From NCBI RefSeq assembly GCF_000009265.1, contig NC_008380.1:2051501-2115500 (forward strand): DNA of 64,000 nucleotides, given 5' to 3'. This stretch comes from Rhizobium johnstonii 3841. Its GTDB lineage: Bacteria; Pseudomonadota; Alphaproteobacteria; Rhizobiales; Rhizobiaceae. A program made the position numbers and the translations under genes. The notes beneath the pieces are model-generated. The model worked only from the letters and a program-made list of their open reading frames with translations. It did not search any database and had not been told where the DNA came from. Below are positions 52,119 to 61,163 of the stretch, piece by piece. Each line of letters begins with the position of its first letter. Positions within the stretch are counted from its first letter, which is position 1.

Positions 52119-53657
52119 ATGACCTTGCCCGAACCGCTTTTCCGCATGGAAGGCATATCGAAACGCTATGGCGGTGCCGTCGCGCTTAAGGATGCCGATA
52201 TCGCCATCCGGCCGGGCGCGATCCATGCCGTCCTCGGCGAGAACGGCGCCGGCAAATCAACGCTGATCAAGATCATGGCGGGCGTCGTGGCGCCTGATGA
52301 AGGACGCATGCTGCTCGACGGTAAGGAGATCGCCTTCGCCTCGCCGGCCGCCGCCAATGCGGCGGGCATCGTCTGCGTTTTCCAGGAGCTTTCGCTGATC
52401 CCCGACCTCTCGGTCGCCGACAACATCGTCATCAGCAATCCACCGCTGAAATTCGGCATGATAGACCGGCGCAGGCAGCGGCGGATCGCCGAGGAAGCGT
52501 TGGCGCGCGCCGGCGCCTCCGACATTCATCCGTCCGCCTTGGTCAAGGACCTCCCTCTGTCCCGGCGGCAAATGGTCGAGATCGCCAAGGCGCTTGCCCG
52601 CAAGCCGCGGCTGATGATCCTCGACGAGGCGACCTCGGCGCTGACGCAGTCGGATGTCGAAAAGGTCTTTACCATGCTGAAGCGCCTGCGCGCCGAGGGA
52701 ATGGCGCTAATCTACATCTCCCACCGCATGCACGAGATCGCCCAGCTGGCGGATGAGTGCACGGTCTTCCGCAACGGCCGCAGCATCGAATCCTATCCGG
52801 CCGGCACGAAGACCGACCAGCAGGTGGTGGAACTGATGATTGGCCGCGAATACAGCAATGTCTTTCCGCCGAAACCGGCGCATCGCGGAGAGGTAATGCC
52901 GGTCCTTTCCTGCCGCGACCTTTCCTGGGGCGATAGGCTTTCCGGCATCACCTTCGATATCAGGCCCGGCGAGATCATCGGCGTCGGCGGCCTGGACGGG
53001 CAGGGACAGCGCGAATTGCTGCTGGCCCTCTTCGGCGTGCTGCGCGATGTGAAGGGTGAAGTCGTAATCGACGGCAGGCCGGTGACGCTGAAAAGCCCCC
53101 GCGATGCCAAGTCCGGCGGCATATCCATGGCGCTGATCCCCGAGGATCGGAAGACCGAAGGGCTGATGCTGCCGATGACCGTGCGCGAGAACCTGTCGAT
53201 TGCAGCCCTCGACCGCGTCTCGCGCAACGGCGTGATCGACCGGGCGGCCGAGCGTCGCGAGATCGACGACCTGTTCAAGCTGTTGGCGATCAAGGCCGCG
53301 ACGATCGACATGCCCGTCGCCGCCCTGTCCGGCGGCAACCAGCAGAAGGTGGTCATCGCTAAATGGCTGATGAACCGGCCGCGCATCATCCTGCTCAACG
53401 ATCCGACACGCGGCATCGATGTCGGCACCAAGCAGGAAATCTATCTGTTGCTGCGCAAGCTTGCCGATGCGGGAGCGGCGATCATCTTCTATTCGACAGA
53501 CTACGACGAACTGATCGGCTGCTGCGACCGCGTGCTCGTCATGTATGACGGCAGCATCATCCGCCAGCTCGAAGGCGCCGAGATCAACGAGCACGAGCTG
53601 ATCGGCGCTGCTCTCAACATCGCCGGCGACCACGCAGCGCAAAGGATTGCCCCATGA
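52119..53657 (+). CDS. Monosaccharide ABC transporter ATPase (RbsA/MglA-like)
   Basis: A 512-residue protein with two nucleotide-binding domains. The first has a full Walker A (GENGAGKST) near residue 42, LSRRQMVEIAKAL and LMILDEATSAL. The second has the usual altered Walker A (GVGGLDGQGQRELLLAL) and LSGGNQQKVVIAKWLMNRPR. This is the standard sugar-importer arrangement. Start at 52119 with TGGAGG upstream. The last four bases overlap the next gene (ATGA). Confidence 0.9.
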   Translation: MTLPEPLFRMEGISKRYGGAVALKDADIAIRPGAIHAVLGENGAGKSTLIKIMAGVVAPDEGRMLLDGKEIAFASPAAANAAGIVCVFQELSLIPDLSVADNIVISNPPLKFGMIDRRRQRRIAEEALARAGASDIHPSALVKDLPLSRRQMVEIAKALARKPRLMILDEATSALTQSDVEKVFTMLKRLRAEGMALIYISHRMHEIAQLADECTVFRNGRSIESYPAGTKTDQQVVELMIGREYSNVFPPKPAHRGEVMPVLSCRDLSWGDRLSGITFDIRPGEIIGVGGLDGQGQRELLLALFGVLRDVKGEVVIDGRPVTLKSPRDAKSGGISMALIPEDRKTEGLMLPMTVRENLSIAALDRVSRNGVIDRAAERREIDDLFKLLAIKAATIDMPVAALSGGNQQKVVIAKWLMNRPRIILLNDPTRGIDVGTKQEIYLLLRKLADAGAAIIFYSTDYDELIGCCDRVLVMYDGSIIRQLEGAEINEHELIGAALNIAGDHAAQRIAP

Positions 53658-54649
53658 ACAAGCATGCTTCCGGCGACCGGCGGTTCTGGTATGCGCAGCA
53701 GAAGGGAACGCTGTTTGCCGCACTCCTCTTCGTCGCCATGTTCGCCCTCTACGTCTCGAACCACCCGGCGGGCTTCACGCCCAACGTCGTGCAGACGGCT
53801 TCGAACAAGGCGACGCTGCTTGCCTTCGTCGCCATGGCGCAATGCCTGGTCGTCATCACCGCCGGCATCGATCTCTCGGCCGGCATGGTTCTGGTCCTCT
53901 GCAATTGCCTCGCCTCCTGGCTGGTCGTCGGCACGCCGCTGCAGACGGGAACTGGCATCGTCGTGGTGCTGCTCGCCGGGCTGGGCTGCGGCATGCTGAA
54001 CGGGCTCATCATCATCTTCGGCCGGCTGCAGCCGATCGTGGCGACGATCGCGACCAGCGCGATCTTCTATGGGCTGGCGCTGTTGCTGCGACCGACGCCC
54101 GGCGGCTCGGTCAACGAGGATTTGGCCGATGCCTTCACCTCGAAGCTCTTTGGGATCGTTCCGGCAAGCCTCGTGGTTCTCCTCGCCGTCATTGTCGTCA
54201 TCTGGGTTCCGTTCAGCCGCTCGGCGATCGGCAGGGCGGCCTATGCGGTGGGTTCGGCCGAGAACGCCGCCTATATGTCGGCAATGCCGGTCAAGCGGGC
54301 GAAATTCACCGCCTATGCATTGGCGGGACTGCTTTCGGCGATCGGCGGGCTCTATCTCACCTTTTTCTCCTATACCGGCGAAGCGGCGTTTGCGAGCGGC
54401 AACGCCTACACGCTCTATTCGATCGCGGCGGTGGTGCTCGGCGGCGTTTCCCTTGCGGGGGGCAAGGGAAGCGCCGTCGGCGCTGTCTTCGGAGCCCTGG
54501 CCTTTCGCACGATCGGCGACCTCCTCTTCGTCTTCGATTTCGATCCGCTTTGGCAGCCGCTGTTCCAGGGCGTGGTGTTGATGCTGGCGATCAGTATCGG
54601 CTGCATCGGGATTGCCAGGGTCCGCAATCGGCTGGAGTGGTTTCAATGA
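53654..54649 (+). CDS. Monosaccharide ABC transporter permease 1
   Basis: A 331-residue permease of the RbsC family with eight to ten membrane segments. The family motifs ITAGIDLSAGMVLVLCNCLA and LYSIAAVVLGGVSLAGGKGS are present. It overlaps the ATPase gene by ATGA and the next permease by ATGA, so all three are translationally coupled. Confidence 0.9.
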   Translation: MNKHASGDRRFWYAQQKGTLFAALLFVAMFALYVSNHPAGFTPNVVQTASNKATLLAFVAMAQCLVVITAGIDLSAGMVLVLCNCLASWLVVGTPLQTGTGIVVVLLAGLGCGMLNGLIIIFGRLQPIVATIATSAIFYGLALLLRPTPGGSVNEDLADAFTSKLFGIVPASLVVLLAVIVVIWVPFSRSAIGRAAYAVGSAENAAYMSAMPVKRAKFTAYALAGLLSAIGGLYLTFFSYTGEAAFASGNAYTLYSIAAVVLGGVSLAGGKGSAVGAVFGALAFRTIGDLLFVFDFDPLWQPLFQGVVLMLAISIGCIGIARVRNRLEWFQ

Positions 54650-55629
54650 GCGAGGAAGCGTCCCTCATGCGGCAGCTTCGAGTGCCCACACGCCTGCGCG
54701 GTGTCGATCCGGCGGTGGCGACCGCCTTCGGATGCATCATCCTGCTTCTGCTCGCCGGATCGATCTATTCGCCGAATTTCCTGTCGCCGGATTATCTGCT
54801 GCAGCAGCTGAAGGTGGCCTCGTTCCTCGGCGTCATCGCCACCGGCATGATGGCGGTCATCCTGCTCGGCCAGATCGACCTTTCGGTGCCATGGGTCGTG
54901 ACGACAGGTGCGATGATGGCCTGCGCCGCGACGGCTTACGGTACGACCGGCTCGGTTCTAGCGATCCCCTTCGGCATTTTCTGCGGCGCTGCGATCGGTC
55001 TCGTCAACGGCCTGGCGGTCGCCTATCTCCGCATTCCCTCGATGATCATCACGCTGGCGACCAATGCCGTCGCGCAAGGACTGATGGTCGTCTACACCGG
55101 CGGCTTCTCCCCGCAGGATTCGGCCACGCCGGCCATGCGGTTCCTGGCAACCGGCTACACAATCCCGGGACTCCCTAACGGGGTTCTCGTCTGGCTATGC
55201 GTGGGTTTGGCCGCGGTTTTCATGCTGACGCGGACGACCTTCGGCCGGTCGCTCTACGCCATCGGAAACCGGGAGCGCGCCGCCTACATGTCCGGCATCA
55301 ATACTCGTCGCATTACGCTTCTGGCTTTTGTTATTTCGGGAGGGCTCAGCGCGCTCGGCGGCGTTCTGCTGGCGGGTTACGCGTCAAAGGCGTCGCAATC
55401 CATGGGGGACGCCTACCTGCTGCCGTCGATCGCGGCCGTCGTTCTCGGCGGCACGCATGTGCTCGGCGGCAAAGGTTCCTACCTCGGAACGGTGGCGGGC
55501 GTCATCCTGATCACCCTGCTGCAATCCATCCTCTCGGTGATGCAGATCGAGGAAGCCGGCCGCCAGCTCATTTACGGCGCCGTCATCATCGGCATGCTCC
55601 TGCTCTACGGCCGCCAGAAGCCGGCCTGA
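54646..55629 (+). CDS. Monosaccharide ABC transporter permease 2
   Basis: A 327-residue RbsC-type permease (VILLGQIDLSVPWVVTTGAM; LLPSIAAVVLGGTHVLGGKG). With the first permease it forms a heterodimeric channel. The start at 54646 overlaps the preceding stop. A longer frame that runs in from 53647 is an artefact of reading through the first permease gene in another frame. Confidence 0.9.
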   Translation: MSEEASLMRQLRVPTRLRGVDPAVATAFGCIILLLLAGSIYSPNFLSPDYLLQQLKVASFLGVIATGMMAVILLGQIDLSVPWVVTTGAMMACAATAYGTTGSVLAIPFGIFCGAAIGLVNGLAVAYLRIPSMIITLATNAVAQGLMVVYTGGFSPQDSATPAMRFLATGYTIPGLPNGVLVWLCVGLAAVFMLTRTTFGRSLYAIGNRERAAYMSGINTRRITLLAFVISGGLSALGGVLLAGYASKASQSMGDAYLLPSIAAVVLGGTHVLGGKGSYLGTVAGVILITLLQSILSVMQIEEAGRQLIYGAVIIGMLLLYGRQKPA

Positions 55630-55747
55630 TCGGCCGCTGTCGATACTTTCATCTTTTCCAGCATCCGCTGCTTGAGGAAACCTATCGTTTCGGCGAAAAG
55701 GAGCTGCCGCGGTTCCATGTCAGCAGGGAAGTCAGAAGGTACGTTTT

Positions 55748-57580
55748 GTGGCCACCAGCGAATTTCATTCGATCGAACGGACCGCTCTGGATGATGGACT
55801 TGCTGCGCGCGCCTTGAGGGCGATCGAGGCGATTCTCGGCGTTGCCGCGGCAGTCGTTCTCGCCGTGCTGCTCTTCATGGTCCTCGTCACAGTCTGCCTG
55901 CGCTATTTCTTCAGCGCCGGCTTCATCGGTGCCGAGGATCTCGGTATCTGGCTGCATGTCAGCCTGATTGCGCTCGGCGCGCCGCTCAGTCTCAACAGTG
56001 CGCTTGCCATGCGCCTCGACGTCTTCGTCAAGATGCTGCCGGAAAACCTGCAGAAGGTGACGCGGATCGGCGCCGACGTCTTCACCGTGCTTTCGGCGCT
56101 GATCCTGAGCTTCGGCGGCAGCGAGATCATGACGATGCTTGGCGGCGTCTCGCCGACGCTCGGCGTGCCGGAATGGATCCGCTTCGGTTTTCTCGGCGCC
56201 GGCGGCGCGCTGATCCTCGTCGTGCTGCTTCTGCAGCGCATCGCCGAAGGCAAGATCCTGCCGTTTTTGTTCTCGCTTGCCGTGGGTGTCGGGCTCTATG
56301 CCGGCATCCCGCATGTCTCGCTCGATCTCGACTGGCCGCCGAGCATCTTCCTCGGACTGATCGCCGCGGTCGGTCTCGCGCTCGCCGCACCGCTGCCGCA
56401 CGCCTTTCTTGCTGCGGCCTATGTCGTCATCGCCTTCGGCAGCAGCCTGCCGGAGCCGGCGATCGTCTCCTCGACCGTCACCGGCATATCGAAATTCCTG
56501 CTGCTGGCCATTCCCTTCTTTCTGCTCGCCGGCGGTCTTCTCACTGCCTCCGGCGTCGCCAATCAGCTTGTGCGCTTCGCAGCCGCCATGGTCGGCCATC
56601 GCAGGGCCGGACTGGCGCAGACGACGTTGCTCACCAGCGTTCTCTTTTCCGGCGCCTCCGGCTCGTCGGTCGCAAATGCCGCTTTCGGCGCATCGACCTT
56701 CCAGCCCGAGCTGGTCAAACACGGCTATCGGCCGGCGCAGGCGGCGGCAATCATCGCCTCGACATCGGTTCTCGACAATGTCATCCCGCCGTCGATCGCC
56801 TTCCTGATCCTTGCGACCGCGACCAATCTCTCCGTCGGTTCGCTGCTTGTCGGCGGCTTCTTTGCCGGCGGCCTGATGGCCATATGCCTGGCGGTCGCCA
56901 TTCATCTGACCGTAGGTGAGCAAGTGCCCTTGCCGCGCGCAAACGCGAGACAGCGCTGGCAATCGGCGGTCCAGGCAATCCCGGCCTTCGGGCTCGGCGT
57001 CATCGTCGTCGTCGGCATCCGCATCGGTATCGTCACCACCACGGAAGCCGCGGCACTTGCTGCTTTCTACACGTTGCTGCTCGGCCTCGGCGCGCGCCTC
57101 GGCATTATTTCACTTTATGCCGCTTTTCGTCAGGCGGCTGTGGAGGCGGCAGCGATCGGCCTTCTCATCGGCACGGCCGGCCCCTTTGCCTTCCTGCTGG
57201 CGGTCGACGACGTATCCGGGTTGATCTCGCATCTGACGACCGTGCTCGGTGGCAGCGCGCTTGCGGTCATCCTGCTGTCGAACGTCATTCTGCTGGTCGT
57301 CGGCCTCGTTCTCGACATCGGCGCCGCGATCCTGCTCTTCGGCCCGATCCTGCTGCCGGCAGCGGTTGCCGCCGGCATCGATCCCATTCAGTTCGGGGTG
57401 ATCATCGTCGTCAACCTGATGATCCACGGACTGACGCCGCCGCTCGGCATGCTGATCTTCGTCGTCAGCGGCGTCACGCGCATTCCCGCCTCGGAGCTCT
57501 TTCGGGCGGTCCTTCCCTATCTGTTCGCTCTCCTGGTCTCGCTCGCAATCCTCTGCGTCTGGGCCATCATCTTCTCATAA
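55748..57580 (+). CDS. TRAP transporter, fused small and large membrane subunits (DctQM)
   Basis: A 610-residue protein. Residues about 20-175 form the small DctQ-type subunit with four segments (AILGVAAAVVLAVLLFMVLV; LGIWLHVSLIALGAPLSLNS). After about residue 235 comes the large DctM-type subunit with the family sequences LAIPFFLLAGGLLTASGVAN, FSGASGSSVANAAFGAS, ASTSVLDNVIPPSIAFLI and LMIHGLTPPLGMLIF. It imports an organic acid or similar solute using a sodium or proton gradient. Start is GTG at 55748. It follows the ABC permease by 118 bases with no terminator, so co-expression is possible. Confidence 0.88.
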   Translation: MATSEFHSIERTALDDGLAARALRAIEAILGVAAAVVLAVLLFMVLVTVCLRYFFSAGFIGAEDLGIWLHVSLIALGAPLSLNSALAMRLDVFVKMLPENLQKVTRIGADVFTVLSALILSFGGSEIMTMLGGVSPTLGVPEWIRFGFLGAGGALILVVLLLQRIAEGKILPFLFSLAVGVGLYAGIPHVSLDLDWPPSIFLGLIAAVGLALAAPLPHAFLAAAYVVIAFGSSLPEPAIVSSTVTGISKFLLLAIPFFLLAGGLLTASGVANQLVRFAAAMVGHRRAGLAQTTLLTSVLFSGASGSSVANAAFGASTFQPELVKHGYRPAQAAAIIASTSVLDNVIPPSIAFLILATATNLSVGSLLVGGFFAGGLMAICLAVAIHLTVGEQVPLPRANARQRWQSAVQAIPAFGLGVIVVVGIRIGIVTTTEAAALAAFYTLLLGLGARLGIISLYAAFRQAAVEAAAIGLLIGTAGPFAFLLAVDDVSGLISHLTTVLGGSALAVILLSNVILLVVGLVLDIGAAILLFGPILLPAAVAAGIDPIQFGVIIVVNLMIHGLTPPLGMLIFVVSGVTRIPASELFRAVLPYLFALLVSLAILCVWAIIFS

Positions 57581-57593
57581 ACAGGACAACCCC

Positions 57594-58592
57594 ATGGACA
57601 GTCTCAACCGACGCGATTTCCTGAAGACCACAGCTCTCGCTGGAACGGCTCTTGCTGCGCCCGCCTTCGTCCGCACGGCCGCTGCCCGCACGACGACGAT
57701 CACGATCGCCTCGCTGCTCGGCGACGACAAGCCGGAGACGATGATCTGGGTGAAGATCGGCGAACTGGTCGAAGCGAAGCTTCCCGGCCAGTTCAAGTTC
57801 AATATCGTCAGGAACGGTGCGCTCGGCGGCGAGAAGGAAGTGGCCGAAGGCGTGCGCCTCGGCTCCATCCAGGCCAGCCTTTCAACGGTCTCGTCGCTCT
57901 CCGGCTGGGCGCCGGAACTGCAGATCCTCGATCTGCCCTTCCTCTTCCGCGATGCCGACCATGTCCGCAGGACCGTTGGCGGCGATGTCGGCGCCGATCT
58001 CAAGCAGAAACTGCAGGCGCAGAATTTCGTCGTCGGCGATTTCATCAATTACGGCGCCCGCCATCTCCTGACCAAGGAACCGGTGACGCGGCCGGAGCAG
58101 CTCAAGGGCAAGCGCATTCGTGTCATCCAGAGCCCGCTGCACACAAAGCTCTGGAGCGCATTCGGCACGACGCCGATCGGCATTCCGATCACCGAGACCT
58201 ATAATGCGCTTGCAACCGGCGTCGCCGACGCGATGGACCTGACCAAGTCGGCCTATGCCGGCTTCAAGCTCTATGAGGTCGTGCCTGACATGACCGAGAC
58301 CGGTCACATTTGGGCATCCGGCGTCATCTATTATGCCTCAACCTTCTGGACCGGCCTCAATGACGAGCAGAAGGCGGTGTTCCAGCAGGCTTCCAGCGAA
58401 GGGGCCACCTATTTCAACCAGCTAATCGTTGACGACGAGTCCAAATCCGTCGAGACGGCGCTCGGCCATGGCGGAAAGCTCTTGAAGCCGGAAGCCTTCG
58501 ACGAATGGCAGAAGGGCGCCCAGGGTGTGTGGGACGATTTCGCGCCTGTTGTCGGCGGCATCGACAGGATCAAATCGGTCCAGGCCGCCTGA
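57594..58592 (+). CDS. TRAP transporter substrate-binding protein (DctP)
   Basis: A 332-residue periplasmic binding protein with a twin-arginine-like signal (NRRDFLKTTALAGTALAAPA, residues 5-24). The conserved arginine that binds the carboxylate is in LKGKRIRVIQSPLH near residue 180, followed by ALATGVADAMDLTKSAYAG. It serves the DctQM gene 13 bases upstream. A hairpin terminator after it has been split off from anything downstream by an IS1182-type insertion. Ligand unknown. Confidence 0.88.
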   Translation: MDSLNRRDFLKTTALAGTALAAPAFVRTAAARTTTITIASLLGDDKPETMIWVKIGELVEAKLPGQFKFNIVRNGALGGEKEVAEGVRLGSIQASLSTVSSLSGWAPELQILDLPFLFRDADHVRRTVGGDVGADLKQKLQAQNFVVGDFINYGARHLLTKEPVTRPEQLKGKRIRVIQSPLHTKLWSAFGTTPIGIPITETYNALATGVADAMDLTKSAYAGFKLYEVVPDMTETGHIWASGVIYYASTFWTGLNDEQKAVFQQASSEGATYFNQLIVDDESKSVETALGHGGKLLKPEAFDEWQKGAQGVWDDFAPVVGGIDRIKSVQAA

Positions 58593-58626
58593 GCGAGAGG
58601 CAGGGCGGTCGCCTGCAGATTTTGAA

Positions 58627-58653
58627 GAGACCGATGGAAAAACCATCGGTCTC
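58627..58653 (+). terminator. Terminator hairpin of the TRAP genes and left target-site copy of the IS
   Basis: Two 11-base arms (GAGACCGATGG and CCATCGGTCTC) surround AAAAA. An exact copy lies at 60179-60205 on the far side of the insertion. The left copy joins the IS end at 58654. Confidence 0.75.
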
Positions 58654-60178
58654 AGACTGCTGACAAACCCCTGGCACCGTCCAGGGGTTTGTGATTCATT
58701 GGGACATGTTGAAGAAACCTGCCCCCGCCCAGACGGCTCTTGAGATGGTGACGCTCGACAGCCTGGTGCCAAAGGATCACTTGCTTCGCAAGATCGATGC
58801 GGTGATCGACTTTTCCTTCATCCATGGCCGGGTTGCGGGGCTTTATTGCGCCGACAACGGCCGCCCGCCGCTTGATCCGACCTTGATGTTCAAGGCGCTG
58901 TTCCTTGGCTACCTGTTCGGCATCCGCTCGGAGCGTCAGCTGGTGCGCGAGATCGAGGTCAACGTCGCCTATCGCTGGTTTCTGCAGATGAAGCTGACGG
59001 ATGGTGTGTTTGACGCCTCGACGCTGTCGCAGAACCGCCGCCGGCGCTTCAACGACACCTCGGTTGCACAGGACATCTTTGATCATATCGTTGAGCAGGC
59101 GATCCGTCATGGCCTGGTGGATGGCACGGTGCTTTATACGGATTCAACGCATCTGAAGGCGAATGCCAACAAGGGCAAATATGATCTTGCGATGATCGAA
59201 AAGTCGCGTTCCGATTACTGGGCCGACCTCGACCGAGCGATTGAGGCCGAGCGGGCACTCCACGGCCAGAAGCCCTTGAAGGAAAAAGAGCGCGAGGCGG
59301 AGGTGAAGGAAACCAAGGTGTCGCGCACCGATCCCGACAGCGGCTACATGGTGCGCGACGGCAAGCCGAAGGGCTTCTTCTACCTCGATCACCGCACGGT
59401 GGATGGCAAGCTGGCGATCATCACCGACACCCATGTCACGCCCGCCAATGTGCATGACAGTATCGTCTATCTCCACCGGCTGGACCGGCAGCGTGAGCGG
59501 TTCGGCTTCGAGGTCGGTGCTGTCGGGCTGGATGCCGGCTATGCGACATCCGGCATCGCCAAGGGTCTTGAAGACCGCACCATCCTCGGTGTCACCGGCT
59601 ATCGTAATCCGACCCCGCCCAGAGCCGGCATGATGCGCAAGTCGAAATTCGGCTATGAGCCCGAGACAGACGGTTACCGCTGCCCCGAAGGCCAACTGCT
59701 CGCCTATGCCACCACCGACCGCAACGGTTATCGCCACTATCGTTCGGATCCTGCCATCTGCCGCGATTGTCCGTTGTTGGCCTCCTGCACCAATAACGCC
59801 ACGGCGACACGTACCATCACCCGCCATGTCTGGGCCGATGCCCGCCAGCGCACCGATGCCAACCGCCTGACCCCTTGGGGCAAGGCAATCTACAAGCGGC
59901 GAAAGGAGACGGTCGAACGTTCCTTCGCCGATGCCAAGCAGCTTCACGGGCATCGCTATGCCCGCTTCCGAAGTCTCACCCGCGTCTCATGCCAGTGCCT
60001 GTTGGCTGCGGCCGCCCAAAACATCAAGAAGATCGCAATGGCGCTCACCAAAGCGCCAAAACCAGCCATGGCGTGAGCCGATACATCCTTCTTCACCTCC
60101 GCCAAAACAATGCCGCCAAAAAAATCCAATCCGCAAAAACAAAACCCGCCGAAAAATCGACGGGTTTGTCAGCGGTCT
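58654..60178 (+). mobile_element. IS1182-family insertion sequence, complete
   Basis: 1525 bp bounded by 17-bp imperfect inverted repeats: AGACTGCTGACAAACCC on the left and the complement of AGACCGCTGACAAACCC on the right (one mismatch). Each end also carries its own hairpin just inside: ACAAACCCCTGG/CCAGGGGTTTGT (58662-58692) and AAACCCG(C/T)CGA-type (60143-60168). Exact 27-bp copies of a palindromic terminator flank it. It contains one intact transposase gene, so it may still be active. Confidence 0.85.
58706..60076 (+). CDS. IS1182 family transposase
   Basis: A 456-residue DDE transposase, apparently intact. The N-terminal domain is MLKKPAPAQTALEMVTLDSL and the DDE acids lie in YTDSTHLKAN, VGLDAGYATSGI and ETVERSFADAKQ. 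The CPEG ... CRDCPLLASC zinc-like segment lies before the last motif. Start at ATG 58706, with an in-frame GTG at 58691 possible. Codon use resembles that of its neighbours. Confidence 0.88.
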   Translation: MLKKPAPAQTALEMVTLDSLVPKDHLLRKIDAVIDFSFIHGRVAGLYCADNGRPPLDPTLMFKALFLGYLFGIRSERQLVREIEVNVAYRWFLQMKLTDGVFDASTLSQNRRRRFNDTSVAQDIFDHIVEQAIRHGLVDGTVLYTDSTHLKANANKGKYDLAMIEKSRSDYWADLDRAIEAERALHGQKPLKEKEREAEVKETKVSRTDPDSGYMVRDGKPKGFFYLDHRTVDGKLAIITDTHVTPANVHDSIVYLHRLDRQRERFGFEVGAVGLDAGYATSGIAKGLEDRTILGVTGYRNPTPPRAGMMRKSKFGYEPETDGYRCPEGQLLAYATTDRNGYRHYRSDPAICRDCPLLASCTNNATATRTITRHVWADARQRTDANRLTPWGKAIYKRRKETVERSFADAKQLHGHRYARFRSLTRVSCQCLLAAAAQNIKKIAMALTKAPKPAMA

Positions 60179-60205
60179 GAGACCGATGGAAAAACCATCG
60201 GTCTC
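60179..60205. repeat. Right target-site copy of the palindromic terminator
   Basis: An exact repeat of 58627-58653 (11-base arms, AAAAA centre). It is not needed by any gene on this side, so it is best explained as the duplicated target of the insertion. Confidence 0.75.
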
Positions 60206-60436
60206 TTCATCGCGCGCACTTGCCGGAAAAATAATGCCGGAGCAGGCCGGAAATCGAAAGAGCATGCCTTCGGTGATCGTGGTATATAACTTACTTAAAA
60301 TCCTGGAATGGGAAGTTTTTACCTTCGGCCGGTGCGATCCTGTTGACCGCAATGTCGCGACCGCTTCCGGCGGACGGATCCCATGGCCTCGATTTGAGAT
60401 AAACAAAATTGAACACAAGGCTTTGGAGGGCCGACC

Positions 60437-61096
60437 ATGAGCTTACGCATCAACGATATTGCCCCCGATTTTACCGCCGACACCACGCAGGGACCGATCA
60501 GCTTCCATGAGTGGATCGGCAGCGGCTGGGCCGTCCTGTTCTCGCATCCGAAGAATTTCACGCCGGTTTGCACGACCGAGCTCGGCGCCATGGCCGGCCT
60601 GGCCGCGGAATTTTCCAAGCGTGGCGCCAAGGTCATCGGCATCTCCGTCGATCCTGTGGAAAGCCATGCCAAGTGGAAGAACGACATCAAAACCGCCACC
60701 GGCTTCGACGTCGAATATCCGCTGATCGGTGACAAGGACCTCAAGGTCGCCAAGCTCTACGACATGCTGCCGGCCGGCGCCGGCGAGAGCTCGGAAGGCC
60801 GCACGCCTGCCGACAACGCCACCGTGCGTTCGGTCTTCATCATCGGTCCGGATAAGAAGATCAAGCTGATCCTGACCTATCCGATGACTACCGGTCGCAA
60901 TTTCAATGAGATCCTGCGCGCCATCGATTCCATCCAGCTGACGGCCAAGCACCAGGTGGCCACACCGGCGAACTGGAACCAGGGCGAGGACGTCATCATC
61001 ACCGCCGCGGTTTCCAACGAAGACGCAATCACGCGTTTCGGCTCCTTCGATACGGTTCTGCCCTATCTCAGGAAGACCAAGCAGCCGACGGCCTGA
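60437..61096 (+). CDS. Peroxiredoxin (1-Cys, Prx6-like)
   Basis: A 219-residue thiol peroxidase that reduces hydrogen peroxide and organic peroxides. The active site PVCTTE has the peroxidatic cysteine at residue 45. The Prx6-type C-terminal region (SIQLTAKHQVATPANWNQGE) is present, and a standard resolving cysteine is not visible. GGAGGGCC precedes the ATG. It stands alone after the IS element and ends in a strong terminator. Confidence 0.93.
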   Translation: MSLRINDIAPDFTADTTQGPISFHEWIGSGWAVLFSHPKNFTPVCTTELGAMAGLAAEFSKRGAKVIGISVDPVESHAKWKNDIKTATGFDVEYPLIGDKDLKVAKLYDMLPAGAGESSEGRTPADNATVRSVFIIGPDKKIKLILTYPMTTGRNFNEILRAIDSIQLTAKHQVATPANWNQGEDVIITAAVSNEDAITRFGSFDTVLPYLRKTKQPTA

Positions 61097-61119
61097 CTAC
61101 TGCTCTCAAGCCATTCCAA

Positions 61120-61150
61120 AAGCCGCCGCGAAAGCACTTCGCGGCGGCTT
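61120..61150. terminator. Bidirectional terminator between peroxiredoxin and peptidase genes
   Basis: A perfect 13-base stem (AAGCCGCCGCGAA with TTCGCGGCGGCTT), a 5-base loop, AA before and TTT after. Confidence 0.85.
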
Positions 61151-61163
61151 TTTACCGATCAGA

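Noticed and set aside
53647-55629. A 660-codon frame that looks like an N-terminally extended permease
   Set aside because: Its first 330 codons read through the first permease in the wrong frame. The real second permease starts at ATG 54646, overlapping the previous stop.
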